Below are positions 8,378 to 16,215 of a stretch of 64,000 nucleotides of DNA, in pieces. The DNA lies in assembly GCA_012744475.1 (NCBI GenBank), contig JAAYBV010000108.1, forward strand, positions 60,625-124,624. Direction: 5' to 3'. A program made the translations under genes and the position numbers. Source of the stretch: Phycisphaerae bacterium. GTDB lineage: Bacteria; Planctomycetota; Phycisphaerae; Sedimentisphaerales; Anaerobacaceae. Below the pieces are notes generated by a model that was given only the letters and a program-made list of their open reading frames with translations, made no database searches and had not been told where the DNA came from. Position 1 is the stretch's first letter. Each line of letters starts with the position of its first letter.

Positions 8378-10414
8378 TCAAGAGTTCGGTATCTGTCGCG
8401 GTTGTCGTCGCGTGATGACCGTCGATGAGAGATCCGCCGGCGGCGTGGTCAGCCGCGCCAGAAACCACAACTCTCCCACTACCAGAGCCAGTGCCAGAGG
8501 CATCATGGCGTATCCGCCAAAATCGTGGAACAGCTTCTCCACGTTTTCGCCTGTGAGAACCGTGAACGCCACCGCGGTCACGGTAAGTCTCAATGTGTTG
8601 CACAGCAGGGCAATCGGCAGGCTGGAGATCAAGATGAGCACTTTCTCCCACCAGGTGCGCCTGGTCAGAAGGACCACCAGGCCGCTGATCACGACGAAGG
8701 CGGTAATCATCCGCAGGCCGTTGCAGGCTTCGGCCACCGCCACACGCGTGTCTCCGATCGTGATGATATTGCCTTCTCTGGCCACTTCGTATCCGGCCAA
8801 CTCCAGGCAAAAAACCGCAGACGTCGTCGCCCAACCCTGGAGGGGGACGGCCAGAGCGGCCTGCACGCGGTTCGGCCACGGAAGCATCAGGCACAGGAAC
8901 AGCAGCGCCGGAGCCAGCTTTCGCAGGAAGCTCCAGCCCAGAAGCAGCAGAGCAACGGCGACTACCGACATGAGCATCGAGAGTCTCTCGGCAGAACCGA
9001 ACATGAGGTAGAGTCCCAAACCTCGGACGGTCTGCGCCAGAAGCAGCAGGACAATCCCAGCCCACACCGCGGGCCGAACCGGCACCCTGTCAAAATCCCG
9101 CCGCCGCACCCAGAGGGCATAGGCCGCCAGGAACGGAACGAGCAGGCCGGCAGAGTATTCATCGTTTCGCCGCCAGACTTCATAGAGGTCTGTGAACGTC
9201 GCCCAGTAGGACCACAGAAACGCCATGAGAATGACGGCCCCTCCGACAAGATATCCCGCTTGGCTCGGAGACCTTCGGGCCCAGACAGGGAGTTTCGCCA
9301 TCAGTCCCTCCACTCGATCTGCAACGCGTGCGCTCGAATGTCTCCGCCTCGTCCCTGCAGATATGACGGAGGCCTGTGTGGCCCGCGTCGCCCTGCCGGC
9401 CACGACCGTTCGCTCGGCCACGACCGCCCGGTCGGACAGCACCGCTCCGCTACCGAGGACCGATTCAAAGACCTCACAGTGGTTTCCCACACTCGCGTCG
9501 CCCCACAACACGCTCCTGACGACGACGCTGTCGCAACCGATCACAGTCCGAGGCCCGATAGTAGTCGGGCCCACCACCACCGCACCTTCGAGAATGCGCG
9601 CCTGTTCGCCGACCGCTACCGGCCCCCAGATCCTCGCAGAAGGATGAACCAAGGCCTCCGCCGCGATTTGGAGGCGCCCACTCGGCGTCTCCGCCGCGTC
9701 TGATCTGGAACACCCCGTCAGATGCATCGACACGGCGCGCAGATAGCCGCCACGATCGTGGAAGCTCCCGACCTCCGTGGTCAACACAAACGGTCGAACC
9801 ACGCCTCCGGCTCGCAGGATCGATGGGATGAGTCCTTCCTTGATGTCCGAATAACCGCCGGCAGGAATCAGACGCAATACGTCAGGTTTGCACAGATAGA
9901 TCTCGGCAGGGGCTCCGGGCGCGCCGCCGTCCGACGGTCCCGGGTTGAACACCATGGTCAAGTCGGCACCGTGCAAGTGGTGCGACTCGATCAGACCTCG
10001 CAACGGGGGCGGCGAAGCCATGCTTCCCGAAAAGACCATGATCAGGTCGCCCGAATCGGATCCCACTGCGTCCCGAAGACACCCGGCCGTGCCGCCGGAC
10101 AGGTCTTCGTTCAGCGTGGTGATTTTCAGTCGACGTCGCTGGCGAACCGGCTCGATGTACTCGGAAATGTCGTTTTCACTACAGACCACAACCCGGCGAA
10201 TCCCCTCCTCTGCAAGATGGTCGAGCAACCGCTCGAGGGCCGGTCTGCCCGCGATCGGCCACAGGGCCATGGGCAGATGCGCCGCCAGCGGACAACGTCC
10301 GAAATCCTGTCGTCCGACGAGCACGACAGTCCGTATGTCCAACTTCTCTATCTGGAGGTTGCTTTGCATTGGTCCAAGTCTTGTCTTGAGGCCTGCTTCC
10401 TTGCCTTTCCACAT
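8378..10414 (-). CDS. Nucleotidyltransferase-like / left-handed beta-helix / exosortase fusion
   Basis: The last ~300 residues are a polytopic exosortase (EpsH family) with all three expected catalytic residues: Cys564 in 'AEACNGLR', Arg609 in 'LPIALLCNTLRLT' and His630 in 'FHDFGGY'. Exosortases are membrane cysteine transpeptidases that cut PEP-CTERM-type tails, and many sit in EPS loci. The N-terminal ~245 residues resemble a sugar-nucleotide pyrophosphorylase ('MALWPIAGRPALERLLDHL'), but the Gly-rich nucleotide loop is 'LVGRQDFGRC' and the expected metal-binding Asp is replaced in 'VFSGSMASP', so activity is doubtful. Residues ~255-345 show hexapeptide-repeat turns. The start could instead be Met16 (10369). 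An EpsI-like partner is encoded at the other end of the cluster. The triple fusion is unusual, and no PEP-CTERM substrate is visible in the window. Confidence 0.9.
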   Translation of the reverse strand: MWKGKEAGLKTRLGPMQSNLQIEKLDIRTVVLVGRQDFGRCPLAAHLPMALWPIAGRPALERLLDHLAEEGIRRVVVCSENDISEYIEPVRQRRRLKITTLNEDLSGGTAGCLRDAVGSDSGDLIMVFSGSMASPPPLRGLIESHHLHGADLTMVFNPGPSDGGAPGAPAEIYLCKPDVLRLIPAGGYSDIKEGLIPSILRAGGVVRPFVLTTEVGSFHDRGGYLRAVSMHLTGCSRSDAAETPSGRLQIAAEALVHPSARIWGPVAVGEQARILEGAVVVGPTTIGPRTVIGCDSVVVRSVLWGDASVGNHCEVFESVLGSGAVLSDRAVVAERTVVAGRATRATQASVISAGTRRRHSSARVADRVEGLMAKLPVWARRSPSQAGYLVGGAVILMAFLWSYWATFTDLYEVWRRNDEYSAGLLVPFLAAYALWVRRRDFDRVPVRPAVWAGIVLLLLAQTVRGLGLYLMFGSAERLSMLMSVVAVALLLLGWSFLRKLAPALLFLCLMLPWPNRVQAALAVPLQGWATTSAVFCLELAGYEVAREGNIITIGDTRVAVAEACNGLRMITAFVVISGLVVLLTRRTWWEKVLILISSLPIALLCNTLRLTVTAVAFTVLTGENVEKLFHDFGGYAMMPLALALVVGELWFLARLTTPPADLSSTVITRRQPRQIPNS

Positions 10415-10457
10415 TCCACGTCAACATCGGGGGAGAAATACGGACGCGACAACACTC

Positions 10458-10473
10458 GCGCGGGATCCCGCGC
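10458..10473. promoter_or_regulatory. Perfect 16-base palindrome upstream of the exosortase fusion gene
   Basis: Bases 10458-10473 read GCGCGGGATCCCGCGC, a perfect inverted repeat with no spacer. It lies 44 bases upstream of the start at 10414, in a long intergenic gap. It could be an operator or a hairpin in the transcript. No convincing -35/-10 pair was recognised next to it. Confidence 0.4.
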
Positions 10474-10489
10474 TCCTCCTGTGTACGAC

Positions 10490-10881
10490 GTCGGTGCGCC
10501 AGGCCTCATTTCAACCGTGCTGCTCGATACTCCATTCTCTTGAGTGTATAGGATTTCCGGAAGACCACGGCGTCTTCGCCACCCTCCGGAGGTATGCTAT
10601 CACACCGTGAAACGCATATCCAGCCAATTCCGGAGGCGCGCCAGCGCTTTTGCGACGGTTTCAGACGCCGAACGCATGGTCCGATATCCCCCCGCATCGC
10701 AGACCGCCCTGGGTCCGACCAGCAGGGAGCCGTCCGTTTACAGTTCCACAGGGGATATCGGCACTTTCACGGGCGGGATAAACATGGATACGCACTTCGT
10801 GTTGCAGAATACAGAACGCCGGCGGATTCCGCGACGGCGCGCCCCATGCTGACTGGCACGAGTGCATCCGTCGCCTGGCCG
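10490..10881. other. Intergenic region between methyltransferase and exosortase fusion genes
   Basis: About 390 bases contain no reading frame that looks like a gene; the short open frames lack family signal and ribosome binding sites. This is the largest gap in the minus-strand cluster, so a secondary promoter for the exosortase/Wzc/transferase/TPR group is plausible here, although no consensus promoter is obvious. Confidence 0.5.
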
Positions 10882-11529
10882 TCAGTCTCCGCCGATGACC
10901 ACAAGCGTCTCGGCCATGAAGGTCACTCGGATGGGGACGATCTCGCTGACGCCAAAGCAACTGCGCAGCTCCCGCACCGTCATCAGGCGGAGGCCGGAAC
11001 AATCACAGCCGAAGACATACCTGCCTCGTACGTGGTTGTAGCTGAAGATCCGGCCGCAGGCCAGGTACGCCTGGCCGGGCAGCCACGTCACGAAAGGCAG
11101 ACGAAGGTGAAACTCAAACGGATACCATCGATTCGGCGTCGTGACAAACCACCGGCGCCCGACGCGCATGACCTCCGATGCCATCTTCCGCTGGTCTTCC
11201 AGACCGCCGACGTGCTCAATGACCGCGTTGCTGTAGACCACGTCGAAATGCTTATCGGGCCAGGGAAGACAGCGCGCATCGGCGGTCCTGGCGTCGACCT
11301 CGGGAAAACGCTGCCGGATCTCGCTGGTGTGCTGCTCCAGGATGTTCACGGCACTGACATTGGCCTTCCAGGGATACGAATTGATGAGCTGGCAGTCATT
11401 CTGGTCGTCCGGAGCGACCTGCGCACCTACATCGAGGATCTTCGTCTGTGCGTGAGGTTTCATTCGCTCATAGAACAGTTGCAGCTTTCGCCGGCGACTG
11501 ATCCTCGAAAACCGTGTGAAGAGTCCCAT
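10882..11529 (-). CDS. SAM-dependent class I methyltransferase
   Basis: The 215-residue protein has a Rossmann-type SAM fold: motif I 'KILDVGAQVAPDDQ' (an atypical glycine-poor loop), an acidic strand end 'VDARTADARCLPWPDKHFDV', and 'VYSNAVIEHVGG', typical of Methyltransf_11-like enzymes. In this cluster it most likely methylates a sugar or a polysaccharide end, but the substrate cannot be read from sequence. It starts 3 bases after the end of the decayed Alg13-like remnant, so that pseudogene is wedged between intact genes of the operon. Confidence 0.85.
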   Translation of the reverse strand: MGLFTRFSRISRRRKLQLFYERMKPHAQTKILDVGAQVAPDDQNDCQLINSYPWKANVSAVNILEQHTSEIRQRFPEVDARTADARCLPWPDKHFDVVYSNAVIEHVGGLEDQRKMASEVMRVGRRWFVTTPNRWYPFEFHLRLPFVTWLPGQAYLACGRIFSYNHVRGRYVFGCDCSGLRLMTVRELRSCFGVSEIVPIRVTFMAETLVVIGGD

Positions 11530-11532
11530 CGT

Positions 11533-11720
11533 CTATTCCACAGGGAAGTATGGAGTGATCGACATGGTGAAACAGTCGATGCGTTCTGCCGCCGCGTGAG
11601 TGTTTGCCGCCCGGCCCTGCGGCGAGAAGGATCGCAAGCGTGTCGATCTCGTCGCGAAGAAGCCGTCAACGGCTCGGACGAGACGATCTAACGGAAGCTG
11701 TGTTCCCCAGGTCGGAAGGA
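11533..11720 (-). pseudogene. Decayed Alg13-like glycosyltransferase subunit (start lost, internal deletion)
   Basis: In the frame ending at 11533 one reads 'WGTQLPLDRLVRAVDGFF', then directly 'TRLRSFSPQG' and 'AAAERIDCF'. These match the beginning ('VGTQFPFDRLVRAVDDFF') and end ('TRLKSFRPRP', 'AVAERIDCF') of the intact Alg13-like protein at 12435-12920. About 100 middle residues are missing. The position of the intact gene's ATG (overlapping the previous stop as ATGA) is occupied here by a non-start codon. This is a relic of a tandem duplication, not a functional gene. Confidence 0.85.
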
Positions 11721-12188
11721 CTAGACTACCTCCCCGACGTACTCCACACCCCGGTATTTTCGGGCCAGCGCCGGCCATTGGACCAGGAACAAATCCGCGA
11801 ACGGACGAACCAGCCGACCCGAAAGAGACAGACGATGGACGTTTGTGATGCTGTCCAGCCAAATCACTCTCGCTCCGGCCAGATGGCCGAGCAAGGCCAC
11901 CAGACATCCCGGGGCCGCCCCCGTGCTGATGACCACGTTCGGCCGTTCCCGGCGAATGATGCGAAGACACCGGAAGAACACCCCAATGACGCGCAACAGG
12001 TGCTGACGATTGCATTCGCCGACGACATGAACCTCGCCGGTCTTGCCCAGGGTGTCCCGGACCACGTCGACGGTCGTGATCCAGCAAACCCTCTGGCCGG
12101 ACCAGACCTTGGCGATCTTCAGAAGCTCACTGAGGTGCCCTCCTGCCGAGGCCACCAGGCAAATCCTCCGCTGTTTTTCGGTCGTCAC
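11721..12188 (-). CDS. Alg14-like glycosyltransferase subunit, second (downstream) copy
   Basis: The 155-residue protein from GTG 12188 has the Alg14/PssD signature 'VASAGGHLSELLKI' and the conserved 'VISTGAAPGCLVALLGHL' and 'VIWLDSITNVHRLSLSGRL'. Alg14-type proteins anchor and activate an Alg13-type catalytic partner in adding the second sugar of a lipid-linked repeat unit. It has the same length as, and is closely similar to, the protein at 12917-13384, so it is the duplicated copy. Its own Alg13 partner is decayed, so it is either redundant, borrows the intact Alg13-like protein, or is on the way to loss. The frame itself is intact. Confidence 0.85.
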   Translation of the reverse strand: MTTEKQRRICLVASAGGHLSELLKIAKVWSGQRVCWITTVDVVRDTLGKTGEVHVVGECNRQHLLRVIGVFFRCLRIIRRERPNVVISTGAAPGCLVALLGHLAGARVIWLDSITNVHRLSLSGRLVRPFADLFLVQWPALARKYRGVEYVGEVV

Positions 12189-12217
12189 GGTGTAAGACCC
12201 TCCTCACGCGCAGATCT

Positions 12218-12403
12218 TCACTGGGCCACCGAGACAGGAAGTACATGGCACCGCTCGCCGCAGATGAACGCTTCGCACAGCGTCCGCACCCACGGGCCAT
12301 TGCCCTTCCGCTCGGGGCAATGATCCTCCAGGACCTTGCGCAGCCCATCTCCCTTGAGCCACCACCGATGATACAACAACTCCCAGGCCTGCTCTTCGAC
12401 GAC
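12218..12403 (-). pseudogene. C-terminal fragment of an asparagine synthetase-like gene
   Basis: Translation of the minus strand gives about 61 codons including 'GLRKVLEDHCPERKGN' and a terminal 'HVLPVSVAQ' before a TGA at 12218-12220. This matches the C-terminus of the intact protein at 13381-15279 ('ELRKVLDDHCSQRKDN', 'NHPVSRA'). An in-frame TAG lies immediately upstream (12404-12406). The fragment precedes the second Alg14 copy exactly as the intact asparagine synthetase gene precedes the first, which marks the left part of a tandem duplication. Confidence 0.8.
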
Positions 12404-12434
12404 CTACGAGGTGTTATAAAGTATACCAAAAGTG

Positions 12435-12920
12435 TCATCCCAAGTCAATCGACCGGACAAAACAATCTATGCGCTCGGCCACCGCGTCCGGGCTGGCCAT
12501 CCGGGGCCGGGGGCGGAAGGACTTCAGCCGGGTCAGCTTTGCGGCCAGTTCACCGGGCGTATGGGCGACCAGAATGTGCCCCAGAGCCTCAAACTCGTCC
12601 GCCAGAGCCACCTGATGATCGTTGACGACCTCGGCATATTTCTTCCGGCGAGGCATCGCCAGGAGCGGCTTTCCGCTGTCCAGGGCCAGCATGATGGTGC
12701 CCATGCCGGCATGGCCGATAATCGCAGAAGCCTCCTGGAAACGCCGGTCAAACATCTCTTTGTCGAGGGTAGCCACCGCCTCGAAGTGCCGGGGCTTGTA
12801 GGTAGTATCACCGATCTGCGCGAAAACCTCATCGCCCAGTTCGTATGCGTCGAAGAAGTCGTCCACCGCCCGAACGAGACGGTCGAAAGGAAACTGTGTC
12901 CCGACGGTCAGGAAGATCAT
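12435..12920 (-). CDS. Alg13-like (PssE-type) glycosyltransferase catalytic subunit
   Basis: The protein starts 'MIFLTVGTQFPFDRLVRAVD' at 12920, the typical start of Alg13/PssE and GT28 C-terminal-domain proteins. It carries 'SAIIGHAGMGTIMLALDSGK', the nucleotide-sugar binding loop of the family. It is 161 residues long, the usual length. The ATG overlaps the TGA of the Alg14-like gene (ATGA), implying translational coupling and a heterodimeric enzyme adding a sugar to a lipid-linked acceptor at the inner membrane. The donor and acceptor sugars are not predictable. Confidence 0.92.
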   Translation of the reverse strand: MIFLTVGTQFPFDRLVRAVDDFFDAYELGDEVFAQIGDTTYKPRHFEAVATLDKEMFDRRFQEASAIIGHAGMGTIMLALDSGKPLLAMPRRKKYAEVVNDHQVALADEFEALGHILVAHTPGELAAKLTRLKSFRPRPRMASPDAVAERIDCFVRSIDLG

Positions 12921-13384
12921 ATCACGGCTCCGACATACTCCACCCCCCGATATTTCCGTGCCAGCTCCGGCCACTGGACCAGAAACAGATCCGCAAACGG
13001 ACGGACCAGCCGCCCTGAGAGCGACAGGCGATGGACATTGGTGATGCTATCCAGCCAGATCACCTTGGCGCCCAACAGATGCCCCAACACCGCCACCATG
13101 CACCCTGGAGCCGCCCCCGTGCTGATCACGAGGTTCGGCCTGGTCTGGCGTAGAATCCGCAGGCAACGGAACAGCACGCTGACGACGCGCAGCGGATGTT
13201 GGCGGTTGCATTCGCCAACGACATACACGACTCCGCCGCCGCCCAGGGAATGACGGACCACCGGGGTCGTGGTGATCCAGAACGTCTCATTCCCGGACCA
13301 GGCGTTCGCAATCTTGAGAAGTTGGCTCAAATGACCGCCCGCGGATGCCGCAAGGCAGATCTTGAGCGGTCCTTTGGCTTTCAC
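12917..13384 (-). CDS. Alg14-like (PssD-type) glycosyltransferase membrane subunit
   Basis: From GTG 13384, which overlaps the stop of the preceding gene (GTGA), the protein is 155 residues and contains 'LAASAGGHLSQLLKIANAW', 'STGAAPGCMVAVLGHL' and 'WLDSITNVHRLSLSGRLVR'. A longer start at TTG 13408 is possible, but the 4-base overlap is the more convincing arrangement and gives the same length as the duplicate at 11721-12188. It should recruit the Alg13-like subunit encoded next to the membrane. Confidence 0.9.
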   Translation of the reverse strand: MKAKGPLKICLAASAGGHLSQLLKIANAWSGNETFWITTTPVVRHSLGGGGVVYVVGECNRQHPLRVVSVLFRCLRILRQTRPNLVISTGAAPGCMVAVLGHLLGAKVIWLDSITNVHRLSLSGRLVRPFADLFLVQWPELARKYRGVEYVGAVI

Positions 13385-15279
13385 GAAATGGATTCCACTC
13401 TTGGACAATATTTCTCTCGAGCCCTGGAAACCGGGTGGTTACAGAATATATCGCTCCAGATCGACAGCCCCAGGAGCGTCCAGATCTGAAGCCAGTTGTC
13501 CTTCCGCTGACTGCAGTGGTCGTCCAGGACCTTCCGCAGTTCCCCTCCATCAAATAACTGTACGAGGAGCCCCTGCCGGTCGCAGATCCGGTCGTAACAC
13601 AGATCGCGCAACTGGCCCCGAAACCACGCGGTCAGCGGCAAACGAAAGCCGACCTTCCTTCGATGCACGATCATCTCGGGCAGGTATCTCAGGGCAATCC
13701 GCTTGACCAGCCACTTCCGGGCAAAGCCCCGAACCTTCACGTCCGCCGGCAGGCGGAACGCATGCTCCACCAGTTCGTGGTCCAGGAACGGGACACGCCC
13801 CTCCACAGAGGCCCCCATGGTCATCCGGTCGCCCCGGTCGAGGAGGTTGTCGGGCAGCCACACCTTGCAGTCCGCGTACAGCATCGCATCCAGTGCATGG
13901 CCTGGCGAACGGCGAACATGTTCCTGTAAAGGACTGGGCCAGGAACCGTGGGCCGGCATCAGGAGCGCTTTCTCCCGGCGTGTGAACGGAGCGAACCACT
14001 GAGGCCACCGATCCGCGGGATTGCGCTCGCATAGACTTCGCAGCGCGACCTCCGCGCGCCTGAGCCTGGCCGGCACCATGGAGCAGAGGGCCTGGGCAAG
14101 CCGGCCCGGCATCCAGTTCACCATCGGGGAAAACCGATCGTAAGCATACTTGGGGTAGCCTCCGAACAGTTCGTCGCTGCCCTCTCCGGAAAGCAGCACC
14201 TTGACATCGCGACGAGCCATCTTTGACAGCAGATAGAGCGGAACATCCGCCGGCTCGCTCAGGGGGCTGTCCCGCAACCACGTCAGTTTCTCCAGATGGT
14301 CCGCGAAACAGTCCTCTTCGAGAACGAGCTCATGGTGGTCGGTCCCGTACTTCTGCGCCACAATCCGGGCATACGGCAGCTCCGACGATGCCGCGTCACG
14401 AAACCCGACGGAATACGTTCGGACAGGGGCATTGGTCAGCATACTCATCATCGCGACTATGAGACTGGAATCCACTCCGCCGCTCAGGAACGCGCCCAGC
14501 GGGACATCGCTGATGAGCCGACGTTTCACGGAGGTCTTCAGCAGCGATTCGGTCTGCGCTTCGATCTGTGCGGATGTCGGCGTCGCCGAGACGGAACCTG
14601 TTTGCCCCAAGGGAATGTCCCAGTACGATCGATCGACCAGGCTCGTCTCGGTGACGATCAACAGATGTCCGGGCTGGACCTTGGCAATCCCTTCGAAGAA
14701 GGTGGCCGGAGCAGGAACGGAACGAAACGTCAGGTAGTGCCAGATTGCCTCCGGGCGCGGCCGGGCATCGACACCCGGATGCTGGAAGAACGCCTTCGGC
14801 TCGGAAGCGAACACAAAGTCGCCGCCGCACCGGCAGTAGTAGAGTGGCTTGATCCCCATCCGGTCTCGCGCCAGGAAGAGCTGTCGGCTATTCGTATCCC
14901 AGATGGCAAAAGCGAACATCCCCTGCAACCGGTGGACCATCTCCGGGCCGTACTCCTCGTACAGGTGCACCAGGGTCTCCGTATCCCCGGACGTCTTGAG
15001 GCGGTGCCCCCTGCCCAGCAGGTGCTCGCGCAGCTCGCGGTAGTTGTAGATCTCGCCGTTGAACGTCACCCATATGCTTTCGTCTTCATTGGCCAGGGGC
15101 TGCTTGCTCCCTTGCACGTCGATGATGCTCAGACGAACGTGCCCCAGAGCGGCGTGCTCGGTGGAAATCAGACCCTCTCCGTCCGGCCCCCGATGGCGCA
15201 TCACGTCGCGCATGCGGCCGACGACCTCGGGATCTACCGATTTGTGATCGAAGTTCGCGATTCCACAGATACCGCACAT
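13381..15279 (-). CDS. Glutamine-dependent asparagine synthetase-like amidotransferase
   Basis: The 632-residue protein starts 'MCGICGIANF', with the nucleophile Cys2 of class II glutamine amidotransferases, followed by 'RHRGPDGEG', 'FNGEIYNYRELR' and 'GMFAFAIWD'. The synthetase half has the pyrophosphate loop 'FLSGGVDSSLIV' at about residues 260-270. AsnB-like proteins in exosortase/EPS loci are common and are thought to amidate a sugar carboxylate or related group; ordinary asparagine synthesis cannot be excluded. It ends in a GTGA overlap with the Alg14-like gene. A fragment of a duplicated C-terminus lies at 12218-12403. Confidence 0.93.
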   Translation of the reverse strand: MCGICGIANFDHKSVDPEVVGRMRDVMRHRGPDGEGLISTEHAALGHVRLSIIDVQGSKQPLANEDESIWVTFNGEIYNYRELREHLLGRGHRLKTSGDTETLVHLYEEYGPEMVHRLQGMFAFAIWDTNSRQLFLARDRMGIKPLYYCRCGGDFVFASEPKAFFQHPGVDARPRPEAIWHYLTFRSVPAPATFFEGIAKVQPGHLLIVTETSLVDRSYWDIPLGQTGSVSATPTSAQIEAQTESLLKTSVKRRLISDVPLGAFLSGGVDSSLIVAMMSMLTNAPVRTYSVGFRDAASSELPYARIVAQKYGTDHHELVLEEDCFADHLEKLTWLRDSPLSEPADVPLYLLSKMARRDVKVLLSGEGSDELFGGYPKYAYDRFSPMVNWMPGRLAQALCSMVPARLRRAEVALRSLCERNPADRWPQWFAPFTRREKALLMPAHGSWPSPLQEHVRRSPGHALDAMLYADCKVWLPDNLLDRGDRMTMGASVEGRVPFLDHELVEHAFRLPADVKVRGFARKWLVKRIALRYLPEMIVHRRKVGFRLPLTAWFRGQLRDLCYDRICDRQGLLVQLFDGGELRKVLDDHCSQRKDNWLQIWTLLGLSIWSDIFCNHPVSRAREKYCPRVESIS

Positions 15280-15291
15280 GCCTGTCTTACC

Positions 15292-16200
15292 TCAGTTCGG
15301 TGACCATCCCGGTTCCCGCAATCGCAGGGAGGCCAGCAACCGGCCCAGTTGCTCTCTCCGCAGAAACTTCACAGCCTCCGCCGGCAACTGTCGCGCTTCC
15401 CGACGTAGGTACCCGTGCCAGAATCCGGCCAAACGCAACAGCCCCGACACGAAATAAGGCCGTTCCCACACACACCGCTTGGCACACTTGAAGGTCATGA
15501 ACGCCGGGTGGGTTCCCAGGCAGTAATCTCGGAAGCCAAGCTGGAAGCGGGCGCGCAGCAGAGAGTGTCCATCCCCCGTCCCCACCGGCCGATGGTGAAC
15601 CACCTGGATGTCTCGAAACGACCACGTTTGCCATCCGTGCATGCGAGAAACCACTTCGACACCCGAATCTTCTCCTCCGTTCTTGAATGGAATGTATCCG
15701 CCAATCTGCTCATAGCACGCCCTTCGGAAGACCTGAATGGCTTTCGGCGTGGAGCGACGGTCGATCCGTGCCTCCACGAGGGCATCGCCCTCTCTTTCCA
15801 GGTACGTCCCGGTGGCAATGCCCAGTTCGGGATAGCGTTTGAATCGCCCCAGTACGGCTTCGTAGTAGTCCGGGCACAGTTCGATATCCGCATCCAGGAT
15901 GGCCAGATACGCGTAGTCGACCTCGGTAAGGGATTGAAGCCCCTCCTGGATCGCGTAGACGTTGCTCGCGTAATACGTTTGCCCTGGAACTCGCTCTCGA
16001 CGCAGGTAGCGCATCCAGTCGTACTGCCGGGCATAGCGCTGGACGATCTGCGCCGTCGGATCCGTCGACCCGTCGTCGACAATGACCCAGCGGACCGGCC
16101 GGATCGTCTGACGCACGACACTCTGAATCGTGCGTTCGATATATGCCGCTTCATTGAAGGCCGGCGTCACGATGACATATGTCGGTCTTTCTGCGGTCAC
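15292..16200 (-). CDS. Family 2 glycosyltransferase
   Basis: The 302-residue protein has a GT-A fold of family GT2: 'VIVTPAFNEAAYIERTIQSV', 'WVIVDDGSTD', the DXD-type 'LAILDADIEL' and 'FRRACYEQIGGY'. Toward the C-terminus is 'GGEDSGVEVVSRMHGW', a typical acceptor-side acidic motif. No membrane-spanning bundle is obvious, so it is probably a cytoplasmic or peripheral enzyme adding one sugar to the repeat unit. It sits 12 bases upstream of the asparagine synthetase-like gene and 15 bases downstream of another GT2. Confidence 0.92.
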   Translation of the reverse strand: MTAERPTYVIVTPAFNEAAYIERTIQSVVRQTIRPVRWVIVDDGSTDPTAQIVQRYARQYDWMRYLRRERVPGQTYYASNVYAIQEGLQSLTEVDYAYLAILDADIELCPDYYEAVLGRFKRYPELGIATGTYLEREGDALVEARIDRRSTPKAIQVFRRACYEQIGGYIPFKNGGEDSGVEVVSRMHGWQTWSFRDIQVVHHRPVGTGDGHSLLRARFQLGFRDYCLGTHPAFMTFKCAKRCVWERPYFVSGLLRLAGFWHGYLRREARQLPAEAVKFLRREQLGRLLASLRLREPGWSPN

Positions 16201-16215
16201 TGAACACTCCCACGG

